Source: Aquiflexum sp. TKW24L | GTDB lineage: Bacteria > Bacteroidota > Bacteroidia > Cytophagales > Cyclobacteriaceae | DNA: 64,000 nucleotides | Assembly: GCF_023502205.1 (NCBI RefSeq) | Contig: NZ_JAMFLG010000005.1 | Location: 62,001-126,000 of the forward strand | Direction of reading: 5' to 3' | In this document: positions 26,002 to 35,092 of the stretch, in pieces | Layout of the letters: each line of letters opens with the position of its first letter | How positions within the stretch are numbered: the stretch's first letter is position 1 | Notes under the pieces: model-generated | Databases searched by the model: none | Seen by the model: the letters and a program-made list of their open reading frames with translations, nothing else | What the model was told of the DNA's origin: nothing | Made by a program: the position numbers and the translations under genes

Positions 26002-27169
26002 GGAGTTAGCCGCTGCGTATAAATCAGAGTTTATAGCCAATCGAAGGCATTTGCATGCCAATCCTGAGCTTTCTTTTCAGGAATACAAGACAGCCGCTTT
26101 TGTAGAAAAGCAGCTGAATAATCTCGGAATAAGCCAGATTGAACACAAAGCCAAAACAGGTCTCCTTGCTGTCATTGAAGGAAAAAACCCATCCAAAAAA
26201 GTAATTGCCCTTCGTGGGGATATGGATGCACTTCCAATTTTCGAGCAAAACGAAGTTCCATATAAATCTATCAATCCTGGCGTGATGCATGCCTGTGGAC
26301 ACGACGTCCATACAGCGTCCCTTTTGGGCGCAGCCAAAATCTTGAATGAAATCAAAGGCCAATTTGAGGGAACCATCAAACTTATTTTTCAGCCTGGGGA
26401 AGAACTCCTTCCTGGTGGCGCATCCCTGATGATCAAAGATAAAGTTCTCGAAAATCCAAGGCCTTCGGGAATCATTGGACAGCATGTGATGCCACTGATT
26501 CCGGTGGGAAAAGTCGGTTTTAGAAAAGGAATGTACATGGCAAGTGCTGATGAACTATACATCACTGTCAAAGGAAAAGGCGGACATGGTGCCATGCCTG
26601 AATCCTTGGTCGATCCTGTATTGATTGCTTCACACATGATTGTGGCTTTACAGCAAGTGGTCAGCAGAAATGCTTCCCCTAAGATTCCTTCCGTGCTTTC
26701 TTTTGGAAGAGTGGAGGCTTTGGGTGCTACCAATATTATTCCCAATGAGGTGAAAATTCAAGGAACATTCCGAACACTTAATGAAGAATGGCGATACAAA
26801 GCCCATCAGCATATGGTCAACATTGCCAAAGGAATAGTTGAAGGAATGGGAGGAGAACTGGATTTTGATATTAGGATAGGATATCCTTTTCTAAAAAATG
26901 CGGAAGCGCTGACAAGTAGAGCGCAGGAAGCGGCGGTCCAATATCTCGGAAGTGAAAATGTGGTAGACCTGGATGTATGGATGGCTTCGGAAGATTTCTC
27001 TTATTATACCCAAGAGATTGACGGTTGTTTTTACAGATTGGGAACCAGAAACGAAGTCAAAGGATTTGTTTCCGGTGTGCATACCCCCACTTTTGACATT
27101 GACGAAGATGCATTGGAAATCGGAGCTGGTCTGATGGCCTGGATTGCTGTTAATGAGTTGGGATCTTAA
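25982..27169 (+). CDS. M20-family amidohydrolase (N-acyl-amino-acid/hippurate type)
   Basis: The ATG at 25982 (MVKNRIKELAAAYKSE) is chosen over the frame start at 25952, because homologues begin with this helix. Motifs include RRHLHANPELSFQEYKTAAF, ALRGDMDALPIFE, MHACGHDVHTASLLGAA (metal-binding H-x-C-G-H-D) and GHGAMPESLVDPV. The family removes acyl groups from amino acids or related amides using a dinuclear metal site. There is no signal peptide. It is the last gene of the secA operon. Confidence 0.92.
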   Translation: MVKNRIKELAAAYKSEFIANRRHLHANPELSFQEYKTAAFVEKQLNNLGISQIEHKAKTGLLAVIEGKNPSKKVIALRGDMDALPIFEQNEVPYKSINPGVMHACGHDVHTASLLGAAKILNEIKGQFEGTIKLIFQPGEELLPGGASLMIKDKVLENPRPSGIIGQHVMPLIPVGKVGFRKGMYMASADELYITVKGKGGHGAMPESLVDPVLIASHMIVALQQVVSRNASPKIPSVLSFGRVEALGATNIIPNEVKIQGTFRTLNEEWRYKAHQHMVNIAKGIVEGMGGELDFDIRIGYPFLKNAEALTSRAQEAAVQYLGSENVVDLDVWMASEDFSYYTQEIDGCFYRLGTRNEVKGFVSGVHTPTFDIDEDALEIGAGLMAWIAVNELGS

Positions 27170-27257
27170 TTATTACTATAGAAATACAGTAAAAATACGC
27201 TTCGCAAAATAATTAGAAATAATATATCCACTAAGATTTTAATTAAATAAACCGAAA

Positions 27258-27345
27258 TATTTCAACCTTATATCTATTGTATTTCAACTTTATATCTACA
27301 GTATTTCAACCTTATTTCCCTATTATTTCCACCTTATTTCAGAAT
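27258..27345 (+). repeat. four 22-bp tandem repeats directly upstream of a start codon
   Basis: Four imperfect 22-bp units occupy 27258-27279, 27280-27301, 27302-27323 and 27324-27345. All begin TATTTCAACCTTAT or a one- to two-base variant, and then diverge. The array stops four bases before the nuclease ATG, so it lies in the promoter or 5' untranslated leader. The unit is about two helical turns, which would put repeated sites on one DNA face. Confidence 0.85.
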
Positions 27346-27349
27346 AAAA

Positions 27350-28126
27350 ATGAAAAGTACCAGATCAATAATCCTGACTTTGCTGATTAGCTTAACCTTA
27401 ACTACCCAATCATTTGCTTGGGGGCCAATAGGGCATTATGTAATCGGAAAACTTGCAGAATGGCAGATGAAGCCAAAGACCGTCAAAAAAGTAGAGGCTA
27501 TTCTTCAACAGCAATCCATCTCTGGAGTCGGAGTATGGATGGACAATATCCGTTCGGACAAAAAATATGATTACACCAACACCTGGCACTGGGTGACCAC
27601 TGTCGATGGGGAATACGATCCTGCAATCCAAGAGAAAAGCGGGGATGCCTACGAGGCCTTTTTGAAAATCAAAGAAAACCTCAAAAAAGGCGGACTAACT
27701 CCCGAAGAAGAAAGAGATCAATTGCGGTTGCTCATTCATATTGTAGGTGATTTGCATCAGCCCTTCCATGTAGGTAAGCCCGGTGACCGGGGAGGAAATG
27801 ATGTCAAGGTTAGTTTTTTCAACAAAGAGACTAACATCCATGCGATCTGGGATTCTGACCTGATTGAAGGAAAGAAGATGAGTTATACCGAAATTGCTAC
27901 TGAATTGCAGTTAAGAGTCAATCCGGTTTTGATCCAAAAATATAATTCCGCAACACCTGCTGATTGGTTAAGGGAAGCAGCAGCGATGAGACCTGATATG
28001 TATGACATCCCCGAAAACGGAAGGATCGGGTATGAATATATCTATAAGCATTACCACCATGTGGAGGAAAGACTGACCGCTGCGGGTATCAGGTTGGGTA
28101 AAGTTTTGGAAGAGATATATGGGTAA
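27350..28126 (+). CDS. secreted S1/P1-type zinc nuclease
   Basis: A signal peptide (about 1-23) ends at SFA, exposing the mature N-terminus WGPIGHYVIGKLAE. In S1/P1 nucleases that tryptophan supplies the N-terminal amine as a zinc ligand. Other ligands are visible in NTWHWVTT and in HIVGDLHQPFHVGKPGDRGGND. The tail retains HAIWDSDLIE. These enzymes cleave single-stranded RNA/DNA and 3'-nucleotides outside the cytoplasm, probably for phosphate and nucleoside scavenging. At 258 residues it is of normal size. A strong terminator follows. Confidence 0.94.
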   Translation: MKSTRSIILTLLISLTLTTQSFAWGPIGHYVIGKLAEWQMKPKTVKKVEAILQQQSISGVGVWMDNIRSDKKYDYTNTWHWVTTVDGEYDPAIQEKSGDAYEAFLKIKENLKKGGLTPEEERDQLRLLIHIVGDLHQPFHVGKPGDRGGNDVKVSFFNKETNIHAIWDSDLIEGKKMSYTEIATELQLRVNPVLIQKYNSATPADWLREAAAMRPDMYDIPENGRIGYEYIYKHYHHVEERLTAAGIRLGKVLEEIYG

Positions 28127-28149
28127 AAATCATCTCAAATAACACTCCT

Positions 28150-28182
28150 AAAACCGGCTTTGAAAATTGCCGGTTTTTTTTT
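28150..28182 (+). terminator. Rho-independent terminator of the nuclease gene
   Basis: AAAACCGGC (28150-28158) pairs with GCCGGTTTT (28169-28177) around a 10-base loop, continuing into nine T residues in total. It lies 23 bases after the nuclease stop. Confidence 0.92.
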
Positions 28183-28395
28183 GGCAATTCTTTGGGAAGA
28201 CTCCAATTTGGAAGCAATATGGTTGGAGAAGAGAAGATTTTAGTAATTTCGAACTATGCAAAAGGATATATGGTTGGGCCTCTTGACAATCTCAGTTTTG
28301 TTATAGAATTTGCATTTATTATTAAATAAATTTTCTGTTTACATAAGATTTAGGCCACATAAATGTCACCCAGGCTAAGTATATTGTTATTTCGA

Positions 28396-28830
28396 ATGAA
28401 ATTCCATTCCGTGCAAAGCTTGGCCTTTATTGCAATTTTTTTTGCAATTCTTTCGATATCTGATGCTTTTGCCCAAGGCAAACTTAAAACCATGGTCAAA
28501 ATCCAAGGAACTCCCCCTGAAGAATTCCCCATTTTTTACGAACGCTTTCACTCAGACTCGGCTTTCCAAATGTCACGAATCATGTTTCCCCTTGAGGGAT
28601 TGAGGCAATACGGGATGGAGGAAATCCCGTGGACTGCCGACAATTGGGAATTGATGCGAACAAGGATTTATCAGGTGGATACCCTGCAGTTTAAGACCAA
28701 AGTAAAACATAAGAAAAAATACTTTGAACAGACCCTGTGGATTGAAGGCACCAATTTTTCATCCATGCGCAGGTTTGAACTCCTCGGCAACAGGTGGTTT
28801 TTGGTCTATGCGTATGAGGGGAGTCTTTAG
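28396..28830 (+). CDS. secreted small protein, DUF4348-like
   Basis: The ATG at 28396 gives a clear signal peptide (MKFHSVQSLAFIAIFFAI...SDAFAQG); the frame to 28363 is upstream. The mature part of about 115 residues contains FPIFYERFHSDSAFQMSRI, FPLEGLRQYG and a basic patch VKHKKKYFEQTLW. The phrase pattern (phenylalanine-rich, SDSxFQxSRI, FPL) resembles the Bacteroidota DUF4348 family, assigned from memory and tentative. No function is known. Confidence 0.72.
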   Translation: MKFHSVQSLAFIAIFFAILSISDAFAQGKLKTMVKIQGTPPEEFPIFYERFHSDSAFQMSRIMFPLEGLRQYGMEEIPWTADNWELMRTRIYQVDTLQFKTKVKHKKKYFEQTLWIEGTNFSSMRRFELLGNRWFLVYAYEGSL

Positions 28831-28844
28831 ATATGAATAAATCA

Positions 28845-28880
28845 ATGGTGGAATAAATTACCCCACCATAGATCATTTTT
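28845..28880. terminator. possible terminator between convergent genes
   Basis: ATGGTGG (28845-28851) pairs with CCACCAT (28863-28869) around an 11-base loop. The T-run after it on the plus strand (ATTTTTG) is short and offset by several bases. It lies between the convergent DUF4348-like and serine hydrolase genes, so a weak terminator is plausible. Confidence 0.45.
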
Positions 28881-28883
28881 GCA

Positions 28884-30692
28884 TCACTTTCTCTTTGCCT
28901 TAAATGTCCCGTTGGGTTGGACAAACAATACCTCGGCAATATTACCTGACTCTCCTTCTACAAATTCCAATTTGAAACCATCCAGGATTTTTAAAGCAAA
29001 CTTGTGTTTTTCCAGTGGCAGCAGCTCGTATTCAGGTTGGCCAGGCACAAGCAGGTACAGGGTGTTCTCGCCTTTGATGTAGGTTTTGGCAACAATTCCC
29101 GGCAGTTCATAATCACCCACATATTTTTCCAATTCAGCTTTGTCCATGATGACCCCTTTTGGAGTCCTCTTGAACTCGAGGTGGTCTACGGCAGGTTCTA
29201 GTTTGGACACGAAAGAAGAAATATCTCCGCTATCGTTTGTCCTGAAATTGAACTGAATTCCTATTCCTGCCAACGTATCGACTTTACCTTCCACGATCCG
29301 GTAAGGAGAAAATACATCATAGTGGAAATGCTTCAGCCACATGTTATTCTTTCCTGCTTTGACAAAAAGAGAATCGTTTTTATAAATAATTTCTAACGAA
29401 CCATACCCCGGATTGGTGTAATCTCCGGTATATTCCACCAAAAGATGAGAAGGTTTTGTTCCGGTTTTTTGGGAAGATATTTTTGTGGCCAATGCTTCTT
29501 TTTCAGCTGCTTTGGCTTTGTCAGCACGTTCTTTGAATGTTTTGTTCCAATCTGTCTTTGTTACTTTCAATAACCTGTCGCTGATAATATTTCGCACCAT
29601 TCCTGGAATTACAGAACCGTTTTGGTTGGCAAGTACTACGATCCCAATGCTATCTGTGGGGAAAAAACTGACATTGGCTGAGAAACCATCAATGTTGCCT
29701 CCATGCTCGACTCGATAATGCCCCTTATATGAAGATGTCATCCAACCGAATCCATAAGCGCTCATATGTAAATCCGGGAATTCCTTGTCTGGTACTCCCC
29801 CACCTATGACCATTTGTGTACTCATGGCCTCTTTTACATAAGATTCAGGCAGGATTTGCTTTCCTTCGAATTTGCCGCCATTGATCCAAGTCATCACCCA
29901 ATTTGACATTTCGGTAACGTTGCTGTTGATGCTGCCTGCCGGACCCATGGCTGCAATGTCATAATAATCCATTTTTTTGATGACAGAATCATTTTTGACT
30001 TCATAGCCAAAAGAGGCATCTTTTCCATTTTTGAGGCCATCGATTATGGTGCTCGAGGTGGACATTTCAAGTGGGACAAAAAAATGGGTGGCAATGTTTT
30101 CATCCCAGGTTTTGCCCGTGATTCGCTCGGCGATTACGCCTTGGGTAAGAAACATAAAGTTATTGTAATACCATCTTTCTCTCACCTTGGCAAAAGGTTC
30201 CTGAAAGGCAATCCGCTGCATGAGGCTGTCTCTTGAATTGCTTGAAAAGAGGTACCAACTGATGTCATGTCTCGGAAGACCTGTTCGGTGGGTCATGATG
30301 TCCCGGATGGTGATGAGTTCGTTCATTTCAGCGTTTTTGAACCGTAACTCAGGGATGTGTTTGATGGGGCTGTCTTCAAAAGTAAGTTTGCCATCTTCCT
30401 TCAAAATCCCAAGAAGACCGGATGTAAAAGCCTTGCTGCTTGACCCAATGGCAAAATTAGTGTTGGGAGTGACGGGGGTTTTGTTTTCATAATCCCGGTA
30501 GCCAAAGCCTTTGGAATAGACGATTTTATCTTTTTCGACTACCGCTACTGCAAAACCCGCAGCATGCCAGGTTTTCAGCAATTTATCGAGTTCGGCATCC
30601 AAGCCGGCGAATCTGTCTGCGGAGGATTTTTTTTGGCCGAAGGCGGTGGAAATCGAAAAAGTCAAGAAGAGAAAAAGGAAGATATGTTTCAT
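28884..30692 (-). CDS. secreted class C beta-lactamase-related serine hydrolase
   Basis: A signal peptide (about 1-19, cut after AFG) precedes a serine beta-lactamase/DD-peptidase fold. The nucleophile is S84 in S-S-S-K87, Y-x-N is in RWYYNNFM, and the third box resembles HGG in RVEHGGNIDGFSA. A C-terminal extension of about 200 residues (from about 400) looks like the DUF3471 beta domain often attached to this family. The family covers peptidases, esterases and amidases of unknown substrate, so antibiotic resistance should not be assumed. Confidence 0.9.
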   Translation of the reverse strand: MKHIFLFLFLTFSISTAFGQKKSSADRFAGLDAELDKLLKTWHAAGFAVAVVEKDKIVYSKGFGYRDYENKTPVTPNTNFAIGSSSKAFTSGLLGILKEDGKLTFEDSPIKHIPELRFKNAEMNELITIRDIMTHRTGLPRHDISWYLFSSNSRDSLMQRIAFQEPFAKVRERWYYNNFMFLTQGVIAERITGKTWDENIATHFFVPLEMSTSSTIIDGLKNGKDASFGYEVKNDSVIKKMDYYDIAAMGPAGSINSNVTEMSNWVMTWINGGKFEGKQILPESYVKEAMSTQMVIGGGVPDKEFPDLHMSAYGFGWMTSSYKGHYRVEHGGNIDGFSANVSFFPTDSIGIVVLANQNGSVIPGMVRNIISDRLLKVTKTDWNKTFKERADKAKAAEKEALATKISSQKTGTKPSHLLVEYTGDYTNPGYGSLEIIYKNDSLFVKAGKNNMWLKHFHYDVFSPYRIVEGKVDTLAGIGIQFNFRTNDSGDISSFVSKLEPAVDHLEFKRTPKGVIMDKAELEKYVGDYELPGIVAKTYIKGENTLYLLVPGQPEYELLPLEKHKFALKILDGFKLEFVEGESGNIAEVLFVQPNGTFKAKRK

Positions 30693-30859
30693 AGAGGGCT
30701 GTGGTTTAACGGGATTAATTTAGGGAATTTGTGTGAGAAAAAAATGAATCAACTCTTCAAGGTCCTCAATTTTGATTTTGAATTTTTTGGATAAAAATAA
30801 AATTTATAGCAAATCCCCTCCTTCCTCTTTAATTTGGGCACATATCAATTAACAAGCCT

Positions 30860-32953
30860 TTGTCCTCTTTTTTTGATACCAAGATAGATTACCTCCGTGG
30901 AGTGGGTCCCCAAAAAGCAGTCCTTTTCAATAAGGAACTGTCCATATTCACTTATGGGGAACTGATCCAACATTATCCTTTTCGCTATGAGGACAGGACG
31001 CAGTTTTTCAAAATCAAGGACATCAATGAGGACTTGGAGCATGTACAGGTAGTAGCTAAAATCCGATCAATTGAGACGATAGGAGAAGGAAACAGAAAAA
31101 GACTTGTTGCCCATATCTTTGACGAAACTGGGGAAATGGAACTCACTTGGTTCAAAGGAATCCAATGGGTCATCAAAAAACTTATCATTGGTGTTCCTTT
31201 TGTCTTCTTTGGCAAACCCAATAAGTACGGAAGGAAATACAGCATCGCCCATCCCGAAATGGAACCGGTAACAGCCGTGCAGGAAGAAAAGAGTTTTTTC
31301 CAGCCGGTCTATCCGACTACTGAAAAACTCAGGGCAAAATTCCTTGACTCCAAAGGGATTTCCAAAATCATGGAGGGGTTGGTTCAGGTGGCTTATCCCC
31401 AGATCCAGGAAACCATGCCCGAGGATATCCTGCAGCGATTCAACCTCATTTCAAAAAAAGAAGCAGTCAAACAAATCCACTTTCCTGACAATCCTGAAAT
31501 CCTCAAAAAGGCAAGGTTCAGGCTGAAGTTTGAGGAATTTTTCTTTGTGCAGCTTCGACTGCTGAAGTTGAAACTTACCAGAACCGAAAAGTCAAAGGGT
31601 CAGATTTTGAACCAGACTGAGCTTTTGACCAAATTCTACAAGGAGCACTTGCCTTTCCAACTGACCGAAGCACAAAAGCGTGTCGTCAGGGAAGCATTTG
31701 CCGATATGAAATCTGGGAAGCAGATGAACCGCTTGATCCAAGGTGATGTAGGCAGTGGCAAAACCATGGTGGCGTTTATTTGTATTCTCATTGCGATCAG
31801 CTCCGGTGCACAGGCTTGCCTGATGGCGCCGACCGAGATATTGGCCAACCAACACCATGAAGGCTTGAAAGAATATGCAGGCCTGATGGGTTTGAAAATC
31901 GCTTTGCTCACCGGGTCCACCAAAAAATCTGCCCGTAAAGTCATTCATGAAACGTTACTCTCTGGCGAATTGCACATCATCATCGGTACGCATGCGTTAT
32001 TGGAGGATGTGGTACAGTTTAGAAATCTTGGCTTGGCGATTGTCGATGAGCAGCACCGGTTTGGAGTGGCGCAGCGGGCAAAGCTTTGGGCCAAAAATGA
32101 GCAGTTTATCCCCCATGTATTGGTGATGACAGCCACGCCGATACCTAGGACCTTGGCCATGACACTGTATGGTGATCTGGATATTTCCGTGATTGACGAA
32201 ATGCCTGCCGGTAGAAAGCCTATCCAAACTGTCCATCGCTATGACAAAGACAGGTTGAAGGTTTTTGGCTTTATGCGGAAGCAGATTCAATTGGGAAGGC
32301 AGATTTATGTGGTGTATCCCTTGATTGAAGAATCGGCAACATTGGATCTCAAAAACCTGATGGACGGATTTGAAAGCATCAGCAGGGCATTTCCCGAATA
32401 TCCTGTCAGCATCGTGAACGGTAACATGAAGCCTGCTGACAAAGACTTCGAAATGCAGCGATTTGTAAAGGGAGAAACAAAAATCATGGTAGCTACCACA
32501 GTCATCGAGGTGGGAGTCAATGTACCCAATGCGTCAGTGATGGTGGTGGAGAATGCGGAGCGCTTTGGCTTGTCACAGTTGCATCAGTTAAGAGGTCGCG
32601 TAGGCCGGGGCGCTGATCAGTCCTATTGCATTTTGATGACCAAATATGAATTGTCAAAAGACAGCCGTGTCCGGTTGGAGACGATGGTCAGAACCAACAA
32701 TGGTTTTGAAATTGCAGATGTGGATTTGAAGCTCCGTGGACCGGGAGACCTGATGGGAACACAGCAAAGCGGCTTGGCGGATTTGTTGATCGCCGACCTG
32801 AGTAAAGATGCTCCTATTTTGACCATGGCAAGGGATGCCGCACAATTACTGTTGCAGGATGATCCCGACCTGAGCTTTCCCAATCACACCATGGTCCTCC
32901 GTCAAATCAAAAACCAAAAGAAACACGCTATTAATTGGAGTAGGATATCCTAA
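30860..32953 (+). CDS. recG: ATP-dependent DNA helicase RecG
   Basis: RecG remodels stalled forks and branched DNA. The wedge/OB region reads YLRGVGPQKAVLF, IQHYPFRYEDRT and VAHIFDETGEMELTWF. Helicase motifs are RLIQGDVGSGKTMVAF (Walker A), VDEQHRFGVAQR, VLVMTATPIPRTLAM and RGRVGRGADQSYC, followed by the RecG-typical DLKLRGPGDLMGTQQSG. No in-frame ATG lies near the family start, so translation probably begins at TTG 30860 (MSSFFDTKI). An ATT at 30848 is the only other nearby candidate. The length of 697 residues is normal. Confidence 0.95.
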   Translation: MSSFFDTKIDYLRGVGPQKAVLFNKELSIFTYGELIQHYPFRYEDRTQFFKIKDINEDLEHVQVVAKIRSIETIGEGNRKRLVAHIFDETGEMELTWFKGIQWVIKKLIIGVPFVFFGKPNKYGRKYSIAHPEMEPVTAVQEEKSFFQPVYPTTEKLRAKFLDSKGISKIMEGLVQVAYPQIQETMPEDILQRFNLISKKEAVKQIHFPDNPEILKKARFRLKFEEFFFVQLRLLKLKLTRTEKSKGQILNQTELLTKFYKEHLPFQLTEAQKRVVREAFADMKSGKQMNRLIQGDVGSGKTMVAFICILIAISSGAQACLMAPTEILANQHHEGLKEYAGLMGLKIALLTGSTKKSARKVIHETLLSGELHIIIGTHALLEDVVQFRNLGLAIVDEQHRFGVAQRAKLWAKNEQFIPHVLVMTATPIPRTLAMTLYGDLDISVIDEMPAGRKPIQTVHRYDKDRLKVFGFMRKQIQLGRQIYVVYPLIEESATLDLKNLMDGFESISRAFPEYPVSIVNGNMKPADKDFEMQRFVKGETKIMVATTVIEVGVNVPNASVMVVENAERFGLSQLHQLRGRVGRGADQSYCILMTKYELSKDSRVRLETMVRTNNGFEIADVDLKLRGPGDLMGTQQSGLADLLIADLSKDAPILTMARDAAQLLLQDDPDLSFPNHTMVLRQIKNQKKHAINWSRIS

Positions 32954-32987
32954 AAATTTACAAATACAGCTAAAGTCAAAAAAAATG

Positions 32988-33042
32988 TTTCCCGCAGATG
33001 ACGCAGATTTTCGCAGATTGGTTCTTCGGCATCCGCGGGAAA
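32988..33042. repeat. dispersed CGCAGAT-type hairpin repeat
   Basis: TTTCCCGCAGATG begins a run with three GCAGAT blocks (ACGCAGATTTTCGCAGATT), and the unit closes with ATCCGCGGGAAA. The outer TTTCCCGC/GCGGGAAA arms are complementary. It sits between the convergent ends of recG and a Gfo/Idh gene and could act as a two-way transcription stop. Similar units occur at 60144-60345. Confidence 0.75.
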
Positions 33043-33047
33043 ATAAA

Positions 33048-34151
33048 TCAAATCATTACCTTTTTCACAGTTTTGGCGGATTCTAGGATGGCATTGACGA
33101 TGCGAATATCTCTCAATCCTTCTTCGCCCGGAACAGGCATTGGCTTGCCTCCCATGATGGCCAAGGAATCCATGTCCATTTGGTTGGCTTGTTGCCACGG
33201 AACATCATAAGGGAAGTTGATTGCTCCCAATGGACTTTTCCCTTTATTTCCTGAATAGGCAGAAAACGGTGCCATTTCGATCAAACCTTTTTCGCATTTG
33301 ATGTTGAGGAAGTTTGTATTTTCAGCAAAGGAAGTCTTGATATTGCCGATTACACCACCTGGAAATTCCAGTTGGGCCTCCACGATTTCCCCCAAACCAT
33401 CCTTGTAAATTTCAGGCCTTTCGGTCCATACTTTCGCGGTGTTGACAGCGATAGGTTCCATCCCGCTGCCCAATCTTGCTCCCTGAATGGCGTACACGCC
33501 CATGTCAAAAATCACTCCTCCACCCATTTCCTTTTTTTGTTTCCAATGGTCTGTCCGTCCTTCTCTATAACCTGCTGCACAGTCCACTTGGAGAACTTTT
33601 CCGAGCTGACCTTCCTTGACTATTTTTTGGTAAGCGAGGGTATTTGGTTCGTGTTGACAGCGGTAACCTATCGAAAGACTCACCTTATTTTTCTTGCAGG
33701 CATCGATCATGGTTTGACATTCCTGTACGGTCATGGCCATGGGTTTTTCGCACCAAACGTGCTTGCCGGTGGCGGCAGCTTTGACCACATATTCCATGTG
33801 CATCGAAGGTGGAAGGACAATATAGATCACATCGATGTCAGGATTATTGGCAATGCCCGACATGTTTTCATAGGTGTAAATGTTCTTGTCCGGGATGTTG
33901 TATTTGGCTTTCCAGGTTTCTGCTTTGGCGGGAGTTCCTGTGACGATTCCTGCGAGTTGGCAGTGCTTGGTAATCTGAAGTCCGGGCGCAAGTAAGTCCG
34001 TGCTGTAATATCCCAATCCAACCAATGCAACTCCAAGTTTGTCTTTTCTCAATGGATTGCATGACGCTATCAGATTCAGTGGAGATAGTAGACTGGCACC
34101 TGTGACAAGCGATAGCGTTTTGAGGGTATCCCTCCTGTTGAAATTTTTCAT
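33048..34151 (-). CDS. Tat-exported Gfo/Idh/MocA family oxidoreductase
   Basis: The protein starts with a twin-arginine signal (MKNFNRRDTLKTLSLVTGAS) ending near IASC. The Rossmann motif follows as GVALVGLGYYSTDLLAPGL, then the family EKP motif in GKHVWCEKPMAMTV and YRCQHEPNT. This resembles glucose-fructose oxidoreductase, whose NADP cofactor is carried out with the folded enzyme. Substrate is unknown; sugar or cyclitol derivatives are usual. It is monocistronic and converges on recG. Confidence 0.9.
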   Translation of the reverse strand: MKNFNRRDTLKTLSLVTGASLLSPLNLIASCNPLRKDKLGVALVGLGYYSTDLLAPGLQITKHCQLAGIVTGTPAKAETWKAKYNIPDKNIYTYENMSGIANNPDIDVIYIVLPPSMHMEYVVKAAATGKHVWCEKPMAMTVQECQTMIDACKKNKVSLSIGYRCQHEPNTLAYQKIVKEGQLGKVLQVDCAAGYREGRTDHWKQKKEMGGGVIFDMGVYAIQGARLGSGMEPIAVNTAKVWTERPEIYKDGLGEIVEAQLEFPGGVIGNIKTSFAENTNFLNIKCEKGLIEMAPFSAYSGNKGKSPLGAINFPYDVPWQQANQMDMDSLAIMGGKPMPVPGEEGLRDIRIVNAILESAKTVKKVMI

Positions 34152-34282
34152 ATTTAATAGGTTTATGGTTAATCTGTGATGTATAAGATCTTAACATCTT
34201 CAATTTAGCCATTTTTGGAATATCGTTCAAAAAAATCCTTAAATTAGAAGGGAATCCAATTTTTCACCAAATCCAAAATACT

Positions 34283-34738
34283 ATGAAAATGATCATATTA
34301 ACCGTTTTCTTCCTCCTTCCGATATTCGCTTTTGCCCAAGGCACACATAAACCAGTACTAACTTTAGAGGACGCAATGCGGATGGCTGACGCAGCGGAAG
34401 CCAAAGCCAAACAGGAAAACTGGAACGTGGTGATTGCAATTTTGGATGATGGCGGACATCTGATTACGCTCAGAAGAATGGACGGGGTACAGTTGGGGAG
34501 CATTGACCTGGCACAGACCAAAGCCAAAACCGCTGTTTTTTACAAAAGAGCATCCAAGGTTTTTGAAGATCAGGTCACACAGGGAAATATCCGCCCTTTA
34601 TCCATGCCGAATGTTTTTGCTTCGGAAGGAGGAGTTCCCATCATAAAAGATGGTGTAGTAATCGGGGCAATCGGTGTCTCCGGAGTGACGTCGGTACAGG
34701 ATGGTATTGTGGCGGCTGCGGGGTTGGCGGTATTGTAA
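34283..34738 (+). CDS. exported GlcG/HbpS-family (DUF336) protein
   Basis: A signal peptide (MKMIILTVFFLLPIFAFAQG) is followed by a 130-residue GlcG/HbpS fold: LTLEDAMRMADAAEAKAKQ, NVVIAILDDGGHLITLRRMDG, AQTKAKTAVFYKR, GGVPIIKDGVVIGAIGVSG. Family members bind haem or act in glycolate loci, and the biochemical role varies. Gene order here gives no clue to function: it is divergent from the Gfo/Idh gene and followed by an antitoxin-like ORF. Confidence 0.88.
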   Translation: MKMIILTVFFLLPIFAFAQGTHKPVLTLEDAMRMADAAEAKAKQENWNVVIAILDDGGHLITLRRMDGVQLGSIDLAQTKAKTAVFYKRASKVFEDQVTQGNIRPLSMPNVFASEGGVPIIKDGVVIGAIGVSGVTSVQDGIVAAAGLAVL

Positions 34739-34807
34739 ATAGAATAAATCAAATGCTTTCAAGTATTTTCAATTAAAAATGCTTCAATTAATAATCCGTC
34801 TTAAGAT

Positions 34808-35041
34808 ATGAACACTTCAGAACTTAAATCAAATCTTCACAAAATCATTGATACCATTGAAAGTGAACAATTGCTTCAGTCTTTATTTGATTTGCTGAAG
34901 GAAAAGAAAACCCCAAATTCTAACAAAGCATTGGATCTTCTCACTGAGGAACAAAAAGCAGAATTGTTTCTCTCCTTTGAAGAATCTGAAATAGAAGAAA
35001 ATCTAATTAATAAGGAGAAATTTCAAAATATTGATGAGTAA
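34808..35041 (+). CDS. small antitoxin-like protein, no toxin beside it
   Basis: The 77-residue acidic protein begins MNTSELKSNLHKIIDTIES and contains LLQSLFDLLKEKK and a second conserved-looking stretch DLLTEEQKAELFLSFEESE. This layout is seen in small Bacteroidota proteins often found upstream of RelE/ParE-type toxins (resemblance from memory). No toxin-like ORF follows: the next element is a hairpin and then the convergent esterase. It may be an orphan antitoxin or an unrelated small regulator. Confidence 0.6.
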   Translation: MNTSELKSNLHKIIDTIESEQLLQSLFDLLKEKKTPNSNKALDLLTEEQKAELFLSFEESEIEENLINKEKFQNIDE

Positions 35042-35070
35042 AAATCCCCTCCTGAAAGCATCAGAAGGGG
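35040..35070 (-). terminator. terminator of the carboxylesterase gene
   Basis: A 10-bp stem with one C-A mismatch (35046-35055 with 35061-35070) and a 5-base loop is followed, on the minus strand, by A and five T residues. It also lies just after the stop of the convergent small gene on the plus strand. Confidence 0.78.
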
Positions 35071-35092
35071 TTATGGTTTAATAGGGAGCTGA

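Noticed and set aside
28127-28395. Small ORF starting at about 28257 downstream of the nuclease terminator
   Set aside because: Only about 16 codons, without support.
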